Shown: positions 1 through 9,000, counted from the stretch's first letter. The stretch is 64,000 nucleotides of DNA from Geomonas oryzae (GCF_004117875.1 NZ_RAHW01000005.1:372001-436000); one strand, 5' to 3'. Program-made: numbers and translations. The notes: generated from the letters alone by a model not told the origin.

Positions 1-241
1 CGAGGATCAACACCCCGCCCATGGTGGGGGTCCCCTGCTTCTTAAGGTGCGATTCGGGACCGTCGGTGCGGATCACCTGGCGCGCCTGCAGCCCTTCGAG
101 TTTTCTGACCACCCAAGGTCCCACGATGAAGGAAAGCACCAGCGCGGTGATCATGGCGTAGATGGTGCGGAAGGTCAGATATTTGAAAACGTTGAAAAGC
201 CTGTAGTCCGAGGCGAGCGGATAAAGCAGATGGTACAGCAT
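1..241 (-). CDS. mraY: Phospho-N-acetylmuramoyl-pentapeptide transferase, N-terminal part
   Basis: The first 80 codons are visible; the gene runs off the left edge. MraY is an integral inner-membrane enzyme that moves phospho-MurNAc-pentapeptide from UDP to undecaprenyl phosphate, giving lipid I. The visible part starts [19 protein letters not shown], has a first membrane segment around residues 26-45, and ends in the family motif [11 protein letters not shown]. The ATG shares one base with the murF stop (TGATG), which implies translational coupling. Its position after murF is the normal dcw order. The identification is firm; completeness cannot be judged. Confidence 0.93.
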   Translation of the reverse strand, partial: MLYHLLYPLASDYRLFNVFKYLTFRTIYAMITALVLSFIVGPWVVRKLEGLQARQVIRTDGPESHLKKQGTPTMGGVLIL

Positions 242-1650
242 CAGTCATGCCCCCCTTGCGTCTTGGGTGCCAGCGCCTGTTTTACCGCTGTCGCCACCTT
301 TTCCATCTTCATACCGCGGCTCCCCTTGAAAAGGACGCAGTCGCCGGGCTCGAGCCAGCTGAGAAGCTCCCCGGCGATTTCATCGTGGCTTTGCGCATGC
401 AGGATGCGCTCGGCCGGGAGGCCGGCCTCGAGGGCACCTTTCTTGATTTCGGAGGCAAGCTCGCCGAGCAGATAGAGGCGCTCCACCGCCGCTGCGGCCT
501 TGGCACCCAACTCGCGGTGCGCCGCTTCGGTGCCGAGCCCAAGTTCCAGCATGTCGCCCAGCACCGCGGCGCACCTTCCCCCCGCAGCCAGGGCATGCAG
601 GGTGGTGAGTGCCGCCGCCATGGAGGCGGGGTTCGCGTTGTAGCTGTCGTCGATCAGGGTGACGCCCGCCACATCCTCGAGCTGGAAGCGCTTGTCGTAG
701 GGGGTGAACTCCTCGAGCCCCCGACAGATCACCTCGCCCGGAACGCCCAGCGCGTGCGCCGCGGCGGCCGCGGCAAGCGCGTTGTAGATGTTGTGGCGGC
801 CGAAGGCCTTCAAGGTCACCGGCAGCTCAGCGTCTGGAAGCCTCAGGGTAAAGCTTTCCCCGAGCTTCCCGAGGCTCTTGATCTCGGCCGAGGAGACTTC
901 CGCCCCCCTGAGACCGAAGGTGAGCCGGGTGACGTTCAGATGGGTCGGGCAGGCGGAGACGAGGGGATCGTCGACGTTGTACACCGCGACGCACCCGGGT
1001 TTGAGGCGCAGGAAAAGCTCCCCCTTGGCCTTCGCCACCCCCTCGACGCTCCCCAGTGTCTCCAGGTGCGCCGGGAAGGCGTTGGTGATGATGCCGACCT
1101 GCGGGTCGGCGATCTCGGCCAGGCGGTCGATCTCACCGAATTCGCTCATGCCGATCTCGACCACGGCCCAGCGTTCGCGGCCGGTCAGGCGGAACAGGGT
1201 GAGCGGAAGCCCGATCAGGTTGTTCAGGTTCCCCTCGGTCCTAAGCCCCGGGCCGGTCTGGGCGAGGATACGGGCGAGCATTTCCTTGGTGGTCGTCTTG
1301 CCGTTGCTGCCGGTGACCGCGACCACCTTGAGGTCGAAGCGGCGCCGGTGGAAAGCGGCCATGTCGCCCAGGGCACGCAGGGTGTCCTTGACCGCGACAG
1401 CGCTGCACCCGGCGGGAAGCGGGTTAGCGGCGAGCCACGCCTCGGAGGCGAGGAAAGCGGTGACGCCGCGGGCGGCGGCGGAATTTATGAAGTCATGACC
1501 GTCGAAGCGCTCTCCCACGAGCGGCACGAACAGTTCGCCGGGAGCGACCTTGCGCGAGTCGGTGGAGACGGCGGAGACGTCCATGCCCCCCTCCCCGATC
1601 AGCCTGCCGCCGGTTGCCTCGGCTATTTCATACAGCGTGAATATCGACAT
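241..1650 (-). CDS. murF: UDP-MurNAc-tripeptide D-alanyl-D-alanine ligase
   Basis: Cytoplasmic Mur ligase that adds D-Ala-D-Ala to UDP-MurNAc-tripeptide, completing the pentapeptide. The 469-residue product has the usual three parts: an N-terminal substrate-binding domain (about 1-100), a central ATPase domain with P-loop [10 protein letters not shown] near residue 114, and a C-terminal domain with the motif YNANPASM. Length is normal for MurF. An AGGA-type ribosome site precedes the ATG. A 169-bp gap separates it from murE upstream, wider than elsewhere in this cluster, while the stop overlaps mraY. It is probably co-transcribed with the rest of the dcw cluster. Confidence 0.96.
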   Translation of the reverse strand: MSIFTLYEIAEATGGRLIGEGGMDVSAVSTDSRKVAPGELFVPLVGERFDGHDFINSAAARGVTAFLASEAWLAANPLPAGCSAVAVKDTLRALGDMAAFHRRRFDLKVVAVTGSNGKTTTKEMLARILAQTGPGLRTEGNLNNLIGLPLTLFRLTGRERWAVVEIGMSEFGEIDRLAEIADPQVGIITNAFPAHLETLGSVEGVAKAKGELFLRLKPGCVAVYNVDDPLVSACPTHLNVTRLTFGLRGAEVSSAEIKSLGKLGESFTLRLPDAELPVTLKAFGRHNIYNALAAAAAAHALGVPGEVICRGLEEFTPYDKRFQLEDVAGVTLIDDSYNANPASMAAALTTLHALAAGGRCAAVLGDMLELGLGTEAAHRELGAKAAAAVERLYLLGELASEIKKGALEAGLPAERILHAQSHDEIAGELLSWLEPGDCVLFKGSRGMKMEKVATAVKQALAPKTQGGHD

Positions 1651-1819
1651 CCGGATCCTGGTTTCCTTTTACTGCCGGGCGTCATGCGCCCTTGATTCGC
1701 CCCTTTTCCAATGGTGCTCGGGGCTTACGCTTCCTGCACCGCGGCCTGTTTTTCCCCGGCGCGGGAAAACGACTAATGTGCCGCAAAATAAGGGAAAAGG
1801 GAATCTTTTTTTGCTACTG

Positions 1820-3337
1820 CTACTTCCTGAGCCGCAGCGCCGCCGCGGCCACCTCCCGGTCGTCGAAGTGGAACTTTTCCGTCCCGACGATCTGGTAATC
1901 CTCGTGCCCCTTGCCGGCCAGCAGGACGATGTCGCCGGGCTTTGCCGCGAGGATCGCGGTGCGCACCGCGGTGCGCCTGGACTCGATGGTGGCGAACCCC
2001 TTCTCGCGGAAGCCCCCCTCCAACTCCTCGAGGCTGTACTCCTTCAGGTGCAAAGGGGTGATCCCGGCCCTCACGTCGACGAGGATGGCAGCCGGGTCCT
2101 CGGTGCGCGGGTTGTCCGAGGTGACTACGGCCAGGTCGCTGTAGCGTGCCGCGATCTCCCCCATCACCGGGCGCTTCCCCTTGTCGCGGTCGCCGCCGCA
2201 TCCGAAGATGGTGATGATCCGGTCCGTTTTGAGTTCGGAGATGGTGGAGAGGACGTTCTCCAAGGCGTCGCCGGTGTGGGCGTAATCGACGAGCACGATG
2301 ATCCCTTGATCGTTGGCGACACGCTCAAGGCGCCCCGGCACCTTCTTGTGCCCGCGGATCCCCGCCTCGATCGCTTCCTTCGGGATGCCGAGGGCGAGAC
2401 CCGCCCCGACCGCGCCGAGGATGTTGTAAAGGTTGAAACGCCCCAGGAGGTCTGACTCGATGTTGATCTCCCCTACCGGCGAGTTCAGCCGGCACCGGAT
2501 GCCGTGCACCGAGAAATCCACCTCGGCGACGGAGAGGTCGGCCGGGCCGTTCACCGAGTAGGTGAGCACCGGCGCGGTCGCCTCGGCGGCGATCCTCGGA
2601 CCGTACGGGTCGTCCAGGTTCACCACGGCGCGCCGAAGCGGCTTGTGCGCGCTCGGGGCGAGGAGGTCGGTGAAGAGGCGCAGCTTGCTTTTGTAGTAGG
2701 ACTCCATGTCGAGGTGGTAGTCCAGGTGATCGCGGGTCAGGTTGGTGAAGATGGCGACGTCGAAGATGCAGCCGTCGGCGCGGTGCTGCTCCAGCGAGTG
2801 GGAGGAGACCTCCATCACCGCCCCTTTCGCCCCCTGGTCCACCAGGTCGCGCAGGATCTTCTGCAGGTCGACCGACTCGGGCGTGGTGTTCGGTGCGGGG
2901 ATGCTGGTCGCGCCGAAGCGGTAGCTGATGGTGCCCATTACCGCAGCCGGGATCCCGGCCTCAGCCATGATCCCTTCCACGAGGTAGGTGGTGGTGGTCT
3001 TGCCGTTCGTGCCGGTGATGCCTACGACCGGGATGTTCCCGGTGGGCGTTCCGTAGAAAATCGCGGCCATGAGGCTCATGGCGCGGCGGGCATCGGGGAC
3101 CTCGACGCACACGGCCCCGGCAACGGCGCAGGGGCGGTCCGCAATTATTGCGACCGCCCCCCCTTTTACAGCGGCTTCCACGAACTCCGTCCCGTCGCTC
3201 TTCACCCCGCGCAGGGCGAAGAAGGCGGCGCCCGGCGCCACCTGTCGCGAGTCGTAGCAAAGCGACGTTATCTCGATGGCGTCGTCTCCGGTCACCTTGG
3301 CGCCCGGAACACAGGCCAGCAATTCTTTCAGTTTCAT
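1820..3337 (-). CDS. murE: UDP-MurNAc-dipeptide:meso-diaminopimelate ligase
   Basis: Adds the third amino acid to the peptidoglycan stem peptide. The 505-residue product has the Mur ligase N domain, an ATP-binding GTNGKTTTTYL near residue 110, and the C-terminal specificity motif DNPR (in SDNPRTEDP). In this family DNPR indicates meso-diaminopimelate rather than lysine as the substrate, as expected for a Gram-negative cell. It begins 13 bp after the ftsI stop, consistent with one operon. No anomalies are seen. Confidence 0.97.
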   Translation of the reverse strand: MKLKELLACVPGAKVTGDDAIEITSLCYDSRQVAPGAAFFALRGVKSDGTEFVEAAVKGGAVAIIADRPCAVAGAVCVEVPDARRAMSLMAAIFYGTPTGNIPVVGITGTNGKTTTTYLVEGIMAEAGIPAAVMGTISYRFGATSIPAPNTTPESVDLQKILRDLVDQGAKGAVMEVSSHSLEQHRADGCIFDVAIFTNLTRDHLDYHLDMESYYKSKLRLFTDLLAPSAHKPLRRAVVNLDDPYGPRIAAEATAPVLTYSVNGPADLSVAEVDFSVHGIRCRLNSPVGEINIESDLLGRFNLYNILGAVGAGLALGIPKEAIEAGIRGHKKVPGRLERVANDQGIIVLVDYAHTGDALENVLSTISELKTDRIITIFGCGGDRDKGKRPVMGEIAARYSDLAVVTSDNPRTEDPAAILVDVRAGITPLHLKEYSLEELEGGFREKGFATIESRRTAVRTAILAAKPGDIVLLAGKGHEDYQIVGTEKFHFDDREVAAAALRLRK

Positions 3338-3350
3338 GCTCCCCCCATGG

Positions 3351-5315
3351 TCAGGCCGACGGCACGAAGCGCACCCAGACCTGATCCTGCGTGGTGATGC
3401 GGGCGCCCGGTGGCGGGTTCTGCTCCACCGCCCGGCCGCTTCCCTGCAATTTTACGTTTAGTCCGCGCTGCTCCATCACCCTGAGCACCTGCCGCATGCT
3501 CATGCCGCGGAAGTTCGGCATGGTCCCGGCATCGCCCCCCTCGATGGCGCCACCCTCCACCGCGGCCTGCTCCACCTGCGGGGTCATCTTCTCGGGAACC
3601 GTCGCCGGCTTCTTCTTCACGTTCTTGTCCGGCGGGACGTTCAGGTAGCAGAGGGTCTGCTGCGCGATGGCGCTGAAAGCCGGAGCGGCGACCACGCCCC
3701 CGTACACGTTGGCGGTCGGCTCGTCCACCATCACCATGATGGCCAGGCGGGGTTTATCCACCGGAACGAACCCCACGAAGGAGCCGATGCGCTTGCTTGC
3801 CGAGTAGCTGCGCCCTTCCACCTTCTGAGCCGTACCGGTCTTGCCTGCTACGCGGTACCCCTCGACCGCGGCACCGGTGCCGGTCCCCCCTTCGGCTACG
3901 ACCCCTTCGAGCATGCCGGCCACGATCTTCGCGGTAGCCGGCGAGATCACCCTTCTTTTCAACTGCGGGCCGAACTGCTGCAGCACGACCCCCTCGTCGT
4001 CCACGATCCGGTCCACGAGGTACGGCTTCATGAGGTTGCCGCCGTTGGCTACCGCGGACACCGCAGCGGTCAACTGCAGCGCCGTTGCGGTCACCCCCTG
4101 GCCGAAGGAGATGGTGGCGAGATCGATGCCGTACCACTTGTCCTGCGGCCGGAGCATCCCCGAGACTTCCCCCGGGAGATCGACGCTGCTCTTCTCGCCG
4201 AAGCCGAAACCGGTGAGCGCGGTGAACAGACGCTGCGACCCGAGCCTCTGGCCGATCTTGGCGGCGCCGATGTTGCTCGAGTATTTGAGGACCTGCCCCA
4301 CGTTCAGCGCGCCGTACTTGTGCGTGTCGTGGATGGTCCTGCCGTACATGTTGCAGGAGCCGTTCTCGCAGTTGAAGCTGTCGCCGGGCCTGATCACCCC
4401 CGCCTCGAGGGCCGCCGCCACCAGGAAGATCTTGAAGGTCGACCCGGGCTCGAAGCTGTCCGCGATGGCGCGGTTGCGGACCGACTCGTGGGTCAGTGCC
4501 GCGATGTTGTTCGGGTTGAAGGTGGGGTAGTTGGCCATGGCCAGGATACGCCCCGTGTCCGGCTCCATGACGATCGCGATCCCGGCCTTCGCGCCGTTTT
4601 TCTCGATCGTCTTGACGAGCTCCTTCTCCGCTATGTACTGGATGTTCTTGTCCAGGGTGAGGACGACGTTGCTCCCTTTGGAGCCGCTTTTCCCCTCGCT
4701 CCCCTTCTTCTGGGCGATGTCCCGGCCGAGCGCGTCGCGCTCGGTGACGAGGTAGCCGGTGTTGCCGAGGATGACGCTGTCGTACTTCTTCTCGATCCCT
4801 TCCAGGCCGGTCGGGTCGACGCCGGTGAAGCCGATCACGTGGGCCGCCACCCCGGAGTTCGGGTAGAAGCGCCGGTTCTCCTTCACGAAGCCGACCCCTT
4901 CGAGCTCGAGCTCCCTCACCTTCTTCGCCTGCTCCGGGGCCATGCGGCGTGCGATCCAGACGAAGTTCTTGGCCCCTTTCAGCTTCGCCTCGAGCTCAGC
5001 CTTGTCGCACCCGAGGACGCTTGCCAACTGCGCCGCCGCCTCCGGTATGTTCTCCATGTTGCGGGTCTCGGCATAGCAGGAGTCCATCTCTATGGAGACG
5101 GCAAAGGGGGCGTTGTTGCGGTCGTAGATCCCCCCCCGGCTCGGGGTGAGCGCCACGATCCTCTGGTGCTGCTTCTCGGCAAGCTTCACCAGGCGGTCGT
5201 TGTTCAAAACCTGCAGGTAAAAAGCGCGCCCTGCAGCGATGATGAAAACAACCACGAACAGCAGGGCCACGAAACGCATGCGGACCCTTGCCCATTTCTC
5301 CCGCTTCTCGATCAC
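3351..5315 (-). CDS. ftsI: Septal penicillin-binding protein (FtsI/PBP3 class) with PASTA domain
   Basis: Class B transpeptidase for septal peptidoglycan synthesis. The 654-residue protein has an N-terminal membrane anchor (about 14-34), a PBP dimerisation domain (about 55-220) and a transpeptidase domain with SxxK at Ser292-Lys295 (STFK), SSN near 349 and KTG near 470. A single PASTA domain occupies about the last 60 residues; enterobacterial FtsI lacks one, while SpoVD and PBP2x types have it. The start is GTG, and the GTGA overlaps the ftsL stop by four bases, a coupled arrangement. Function is confident; the exact role of the PASTA tail is unknown. Confidence 0.95.
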   Translation of the reverse strand: MIEKREKWARVRMRFVALLFVVVFIIAAGRAFYLQVLNNDRLVKLAEKQHQRIVALTPSRGGIYDRNNAPFAVSIEMDSCYAETRNMENIPEAAAQLASVLGCDKAELEAKLKGAKNFVWIARRMAPEQAKKVRELELEGVGFVKENRRFYPNSGVAAHVIGFTGVDPTGLEGIEKKYDSVILGNTGYLVTERDALGRDIAQKKGSEGKSGSKGSNVVLTLDKNIQYIAEKELVKTIEKNGAKAGIAIVMEPDTGRILAMANYPTFNPNNIAALTHESVRNRAIADSFEPGSTFKIFLVAAALEAGVIRPGDSFNCENGSCNMYGRTIHDTHKYGALNVGQVLKYSSNIGAAKIGQRLGSQRLFTALTGFGFGEKSSVDLPGEVSGMLRPQDKWYGIDLATISFGQGVTATALQLTAAVSAVANGGNLMKPYLVDRIVDDEGVVLQQFGPQLKRRVISPATAKIVAGMLEGVVAEGGTGTGAAVEGYRVAGKTGTAQKVEGRSYSASKRIGSFVGFVPVDKPRLAIMVMVDEPTANVYGGVVAAPAFSAIAQQTLCYLNVPPDKNVKKKPATVPEKMTPQVEQAAVEGGAIEGGDAGTMPNFRGMSMRQVLRVMEQRGLNVKLQGSGRAVEQNPPPGARITTQDQVWVRFVPSA

Positions 5316-5647
5316 TTGACCAGGACCACCTGCTGGTCGTTGGGGAGCGCCATACCGAGCTCACCCTTGGCGAGCGCCTCGATGCGGGCCGGCGCCTTAA
5401 GCGAGGCGACTTCGACCCTCAGACGCTTGTTCTCCTGCTGCTGTTCCCTGAACTGGCGGTTCGCCTCCCCGATCCTCAGGTTCAGGTCGATCACCTCGAC
5501 CCTCGACCAGACGTGGAAGATGGAAACCAGGGTAAGCAGGACCATGACCCCCGTGAGGTAACGGAAGCTGATCCAGTTTTCCCTTACCGCCACCCCGGGA
5601 CGTGCCGGTGCGGCGACCTTGCCGTAGGCGACTTTGCTTTGTGCCAT
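5312..5647 (-). CDS. ftsL: Cell division protein FtsL
   Basis: Small bitopic divisome protein that works with FtsB and FtsQ to activate septal synthesis. The 111-residue product has a short cytoplasmic tail, one membrane segment (about 29-48) and a periplasmic coiled coil (about 50-90) rich in Glu, Arg and Gln. Sequence conservation in FtsL is low, so the call rests on size, topology and its position between rsmH and ftsI. Its stop overlaps the ftsI GTG start by four bases, and 16 bp separate it from rsmH. Confidence 0.9.
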   Translation of the reverse strand: MAQSKVAYGKVAAPARPGVAVRENWISFRYLTGVMVLLTLVSIFHVWSRVEVIDLNLRIGEANRQFREQQQENKRLRVEVASLKAPARIEALAKGELGMALPNDQQVVLVK

Positions 5648-5663
5648 AGTTCTACCCTCTTCT

Positions 5664-6602
5664 TTAAATCTTCTCGATGCCTCTAAGGCGTGCGCTGCGT
5701 GACCGCGGGTTCGCCTTCAGTTCCTCGTCCCCCGCCTTGATCGCCTTTTTGTTCAGCAGCCGGTACTGCGGCGTCCGGTTGCAGATGCAGATCGGGAGTT
5801 CCTTCGGGCAGGTGCAACCGGCACTGGCGTCCCGGAACGCCTCCTTGACGATGCGGTCCTCCAGCGAATGGAAGGAGATCACCGCGCCGCGTCCCCCCTT
5901 TTTCAGGAGCCTCAAAAGGTCGGCCAAGCCGTCCTCAAGACTCTTCAACTCTTCGTTCACCGCGATGCGCAGCCCCTGGAAGGTCCTCGTCGCCGGATGC
6001 AGCCGCTCCTCCCACTTGGCCTTCGGGATGGCCCCCTTGATGATGTCGACCAACTGCAGCGTGGTCTCGATCGGGCTCTCCTCGCGTGCCTTCACGATGA
6101 AGGAGGCGATCCGCTTCGCCCAGCGCTCCTCGCCGTACTCGGCGATGATGCGGTTCAATTCCCCCTCGGGGAGGGTGTTCACCAGGTCGGCGGCGCTTGC
6201 GCCTGAGCTGCGGTCCATGCGCATGTCAAGCGGCGCGTCGGTCTGGAAGCTGAACCCACGCTCGTCCTTGTCGAGCTGGTGGCTGGAAACGCCGAGGTCG
6301 AGCACGAAGCCGTCGATGGCCTCCACCCCGATCTCCGCCAGGGTGGCGGCGATGGAGGAGAAGTTCCTCTGGAAAATGCGGACCCGGTCGCCGAACTGGG
6401 AGAGGCGCTCCGTGGCCACCGCGATCGCCTCGGCGTCCCGGTCGAAGCCGATGAGCCTTCCCTCCGGGGAACTCGCGGTGAGGATGAGGCCGGAGTGCCC
6501 AGCGCCGCCGAGGGTCCCGTCCACGTAAATCCCCCCGCTTTTCGGTTCGAGGAGCGCGAGCACCTCGTCGGGGAGAACCGATATGTGATGGAAATCCGGC
6601 AT
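5664..6602 (-). CDS. rsmH: 16S rRNA (cytosine-1402-N4)-methyltransferase
   Basis: RsmH (MraW) methylates C1402 in the ribosomal P site using S-adenosylmethionine. The 312-residue product begins [15 protein letters not shown] and has the SAM-binding motif [13 protein letters not shown], the conserved [10 protein letters not shown] segment and a C-terminal [10 protein letters not shown] motif, all diagnostic. The mraZ stop and the rsmH start abut directly (TAGATG). Length is standard and no irregularity is seen. Confidence 0.97.
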   Translation of the reverse strand: MPDFHHISVLPDEVLALLEPKSGGIYVDGTLGGAGHSGLILTASSPEGRLIGFDRDAEAIAVATERLSQFGDRVRIFQRNFSSIAATLAEIGVEAIDGFVLDLGVSSHQLDKDERGFSFQTDAPLDMRMDRSSGASAADLVNTLPEGELNRIIAEYGEERWAKRIASFIVKAREESPIETTLQLVDIIKGAIPKAKWEERLHPATRTFQGLRIAVNEELKSLEDGLADLLRLLKKGGRGAVISFHSLEDRIVKEAFRDASAGCTCPKELPICICNRTPQYRLLNKKAIKAGDEELKANPRSRSARLRGIEKI

Positions 6603-7085
6603 CTAGAGGCCGAGCTCCGCGAGCGCGGCCGAATCGACCGGGAAGTTCTGTTCGTCCTTCTCGCATACCTGGGCCCAGACGGACTGGCTGTAGATGTCGA
6701 CCTTGTTCTGCATGCCGACGAAGTGAAGCTCGCGCTCCAACTGCGCGGTCTTTCTCAGGTCGTTGGGAACCAGGATGCGCCCGAGCTTGTCCGCGGTGCA
6801 TTCGACCGCCGGGACCAGGATGGTGCGGCGCACCGCGGCGAGCGCCTCGACGGAGAGCCCGAGGCCGGCTCCGTTTTTGAGCCGTTCCTCGAGGGCGAGG
6901 AATTCGCGGTAGGGGTAGATGGTCAGCCCGTAGCACACCTGCCCCTCGCCGAGTCGAACCGGGCTCGACTTGGTGAGGAAAAAGCGCTCGTCGCCGAAGG
7001 TCTCCACCAGAACATCGCGGAATTTCGCGGGAATGCTGGTGCGTCCCTTGGCGTCGATGGTTGTGTCGAACTTACCTCTGAACAT
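6603..7085 (-). CDS. mraZ: Transcriptional regulator MraZ
   Basis: MraZ is a SpoVT/AbrB-fold, ring-forming DNA-binding protein that autoregulates the dcw operon. The chosen start at 7085 gives MFRGKFDTTIDAKGR, the normal family N terminus (160 residues). An in-frame GTG 24 bp upstream is possible but would lie inside the operator repeats. Two tandem domains are visible, each with a DxKGR or DKLGR-type core (about residues 12-16 and 90-95). It is the first gene of the cluster and sits directly behind its own predicted operator. Confidence 0.95.
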   Translation of the reverse strand: MFRGKFDTTIDAKGRTSIPAKFRDVLVETFGDERFFLTKSSPVRLGEGQVCYGLTIYPYREFLALEERLKNGAGLGLSVEALAAVRRTILVPAVECTADKLGRILVPNDLRKTAQLERELHFVGMQNKVDIYSQSVWAQVCEKDEQNFPVDSAALAELGL

Positions 7086-7095
7086 GGTGCCCCCG

Positions 7096-7133
7096 GCACT
7101 TGTTGCCACTTTATACCACTACATACCACTTTC
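7096..7133 (-). promoter_or_regulatory. MraZ operator: four 10-bp direct repeats
   Basis: Read on the minus strand, four 10-bp units stand head to tail: AAAGTGGTAT, GTAGTGGTAT, AAAGTGGCAA, CAAGTGCCGG. The shared core is AGTGG or AGTG. MraZ is known from other bacteria to bind short repeats of this kind (AAAGTG-type boxes in mollicutes, TGGGA-type in enterobacteria). The array lies between the predicted transcription start (about 7135) and the mraZ ATG, a natural position for repression. The MraZ assignment is inferred from the repeat form and position. Confidence 0.75.
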
Positions 7134-7141
7134 GTGCACGA

Positions 7142-7170
7142 ACTATACGGGAGGCAAGGACTTATGTCAA
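7142..7170 (-). promoter_or_regulatory. Sigma70 promoter of the dcw cluster
   Basis: On the minus strand a -35 box TTGACA (7165-7170) and a -10 box TATAGT (7142-7147) are separated by exactly 17 bp. The predicted start is near 7135, next to the MraZ repeats. It is the only strong promoter seen ahead of mraZ. Confidence 0.8.
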
Positions 7171-7319
7171 GGCAAAATTAGAGACAAATAGGGAATTTTT
7201 GGGAGGTTTTCCGCTGGTTTAACCGGTGGGGTAAGAAGTGGTGGAAAGAAGTGGCAAGAACCCGGGCGCGGAGCATGTTCATTAAAAGGCGTAAGGAGGA
7301 AGAGGCGGGATAAACGCAT

Positions 7320-7346
7320 CGGGCGGGGCCGTGTCGGCCCCGCCCG
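7320..7346 (-). terminator. GC-rich hairpin after the 7360 gene
   Basis: A perfect 11-bp inverted repeat (CGGGCGGGGCC and its complement) around a 5-base loop lies 14 bp beyond the stop of the 7360-7689 gene. On the minus strand the following T-tract is weak, so it may be an imperfect intrinsic terminator. The remaining gap to the mraZ promoter (7171-7319) holds no gene I can support; AAGTGG occurs twice on the plus strand at 7236-7253. Confidence 0.5.
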
Positions 7347-7359
7347 GAATGGTGCGGCA

Positions 7360-7689
7360 TTACTGGTTCTTTTTCCTGTCGAAGAGGGAGACCACGTTTC
7401 CTTTTTTCTCGCCGCCCCCCTTTTCAACCGGGTCGAGCGGTTTTTCCGGCGGCTCCGGGGAGACGATTTTTTCCAGCATGATCGGGGTCCCGGACATGGT
7501 GAAGGGGGCGCCGTTCACCTGGCTTTCGTCGAGTATCCAGGTGTAGACCTGGAGCGGCACGGTGAGTACCAGGAGTTTCACCTGCCACCACCCCGGCTTG
7601 ACGTCCGGGACGATGTCCTCGATGCGCGCGTAAAAGGCCGGCTTGTTCTCGATGTGCGCGAGCACGATGTCGTTGATGGTTGTCGCCAT
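7360..7689 (-). CDS. Conserved hypothetical protein, 109 residues
   Basis: I do not recognise a named family. The start at 7689 (MATTINDIVLAHIENKP) is preferred because AAGGAG sits 7 bases ahead of it; an ATG two codons upstream is too close to that ribosome site. The protein has no signal peptide. A central hydrophobic, aromatic stretch (GWWQVKLLVLTVPLQVY) could be a membrane-edge segment or a packed beta region, and the tail is rich in Pro, Lys and Gly. It follows the YkgJ-like gene by 20 bp on the same strand, so the two may be co-transcribed. Confidence 0.7.
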   Translation of the reverse strand: MATTINDIVLAHIENKPAFYARIEDIVPDVKPGWWQVKLLVLTVPLQVYTWILDESQVNGAPFTMSGTPIMLEKIVSPEPPEKPLDPVEKGGGEKKGNVVSLFDRKKNQ

Positions 7690-7709
7690 AGGCATTCTCC
7701 TTGATTCGG

Positions 7710-8204
7710 CTAAAGCAGGGGGCCGTCCATGCTCCGCGGCGGGAACAGGGAGCGGATCTCCGCGTAGAGTTGTTTGAGTTCCCGCTCCATCCGGTAAAAG
7801 CGGGAGACCTCCTCCTGCGACAGCCGGTCCTCGATCAGGTCGCAGTTGAAGGTGATGCAGTTAAAGGGGCGGAATCCCGCCGGGATCAAGCACTCGCCGT
7901 CCCCCAGGAAGGGGCAGAGGCCGTTTTCGAAGCGTGGCGTGAAGAGGGGGCGCTCCGTGGAGAGGTAGACTAGGAGGTCCGCCGCGCCGAAGTGGTATCT
8001 GCCGCTGACGCAGCAGGCCCCGCCGCATCCGGCGCAGGAGCCGGCGGCGTCGACCTGGGCGACGATCTGCTGCATCGCCTCCTTGTGCGCCACCATGCCG
8101 CGCACAAGTTGATCGAGGGTCTTGCGCTCCGCATCGGGGAGGCGCTCGAAGCTCGCCGTCACGCCACCAACCCTCTCCTGCCATTCATGGTTCCAGCAGC
8201 TCAC
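7710..8204 (-). CDS. Cysteine-cluster (YkgJ-like) metal-binding protein
   Basis: A 164-residue cytoplasmic protein with eight cysteines arranged as in the YkgJ/Fe-S-Zn chelating family: CAGCGGACC (Cys57, 60, 64, 65), then Cys97, Cys105, Cys116 and Cys121 in the contexts LCPFL, GECLIP and FNCITFNC. The pattern suggests one or two metal sites; the bound metal and substrate are unknown. The start is GTG with GAGG six bases ahead. It probably forms a small operon with the 7360-7689 gene. Confidence 0.75.
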   Translation of the reverse strand: MSCWNHEWQERVGGVTASFERLPDAERKTLDQLVRGMVAHKEAMQQIVAQVDAAGSCAGCGGACCVSGRYHFGAADLLVYLSTERPLFTPRFENGLCPFLGDGECLIPAGFRPFNCITFNCDLIEDRLSQEEVSRFYRMERELKQLYAEIRSLFPPRSMDGPLL

Positions 8205-8224
8205 CTTGAACCTCTTCCCCCGAA

Positions 8225-8266
8225 TATAAAAAAAGCCGTCCGACGATGCGGAAGGCCCTGCTTTTT
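8225..8266 (-). terminator. Intrinsic terminator, probably for rnpB
   Basis: Minus-strand reading gives an imperfect GC stem (CCTTCCG / CGGACGG with one mismatch) followed by seven T residues. It lies about 160 bases beyond the mature end of rnpB and just ahead of the YkgJ-like gene. The heptamer element at 8277-8410 sits between rnpB and this terminator. Confidence 0.55.
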
Positions 8267-8276
8267 CTCAACGGAT

Positions 8277-8410
8277 GTTCTACGTTCTATGTTCTACGTT
8301 CTACGTTTTAAGTCCTCGCTCCACGCACCGCAAAAATGCCATCAACGAAAGCCCCCCCCCCCCCGGAGCCGTGGGTTTTTACGTAGAACTTAGAACATAG
8401 AACGTAGAAC
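8277..8410. repeat. Heptamer-array inverted repeat, element A
   Basis: Two arms, 8277-8305 and 8382-8410, each consist of tandem 7-mers (TACGTTC on the left; its complement on the right). As 29-bp inverted repeats they match at all but one position. The 76-bp interior includes a run of 13 C (8352-8364). No open reading frame is supported. Similar heptamer arrays recur at 8868-8995 and 57078-57272. Confidence 0.9.
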
Positions 8411-8425
8411 GGTTTTTAGGTTTTT

Positions 8426-8853
8426 GGCCGGAGCAGCCCGTAAGCCGGGTTCTGTTCCCGCAACCGGTTACCCGGAGGCGGGCGATGGTCATTCATCTAG
8501 GAGCACCGTTGCCGGCGCCCTCAAGCAACCAACCCGGAAGCACGGACGGGCCGCCCTTAACGCTTCCCTATTTGGTCTTGCTCCTGGTGGGGTTTACCTG
8601 GCATCCGACGTCACCGCCGAACCCGGTGAGCTCTTACCTCACCCTTTCACCCTTACCCCCCTTCCGCCTTCGCCGAGGCTACGGCGGACCTTGTCGCCAA
8701 GGCTGTGGGGGGCGGACTTCTCTCTGTGGCACTATCCCTGGGGTTGCCCCCGCTGGACGTTATCCAGCACCATGCCCTGTGGAGCCCGGACTTTCCTCCC
8801 TCCACCTTCGCACAAGGCTACGGTGGACAGCGGCCATCTGGTCTGCTCCGGCC
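8426..8853 (-). ncRNA. rnpB: RNase P RNA, bacterial class A
   Basis: The catalytic RNA of RNase P, which trims tRNA 5' ends. The minus strand carries the hallmark GAGGAAAGTCCGGGCTCC near the 5' side, a GGTAAGGGTGAAAGGGTGAGGTAAGAG-type core, and ACAGAACCCGGCTTACGGG at the 3' side. The ends were set by the P1 helix: an 11-base GGCCGGAGCAG at 8843-8853 pairs perfectly with CTGCTCCGGCC at 8426-8436. The RNA is about 428 nt, in the normal size range. No clear sigma70 promoter is visible directly upstream, where heptamer element B lies; it may be transcribed from the zinc-ribbon gene. Confidence 0.95.
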
Positions 8854-8867
8854 AAAATCTTTCTTCC

Positions 8868-8995
8868 GTTCAACGTTCTGCGTTCAACGTTCGCCGGGTT
8901 CTCCCCTTCGATCATCCCTTGGGTGACGGCGCCGCGCCTCCCCCGACGAACCGGGGATAGATCCATGTCGAACGCTGAACGTTGAACGCGGAACG
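8868..8995. repeat. Heptamer-array inverted repeat, element B
   Basis: Arms at 8868-8893 and 8970-8995 are built from 7-mers AACGTTC/TGCGTTC and, in inverted order, AACGCTG/AACGTTG/AACGCGG. The arms are inverted relative to each other with several mismatches. The 76-bp interior has no gene. The element lies between the stop of the zinc-ribbon gene and the 5' end of rnpB. Confidence 0.85.
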
Positions 8996-9000
8996 GGTTT

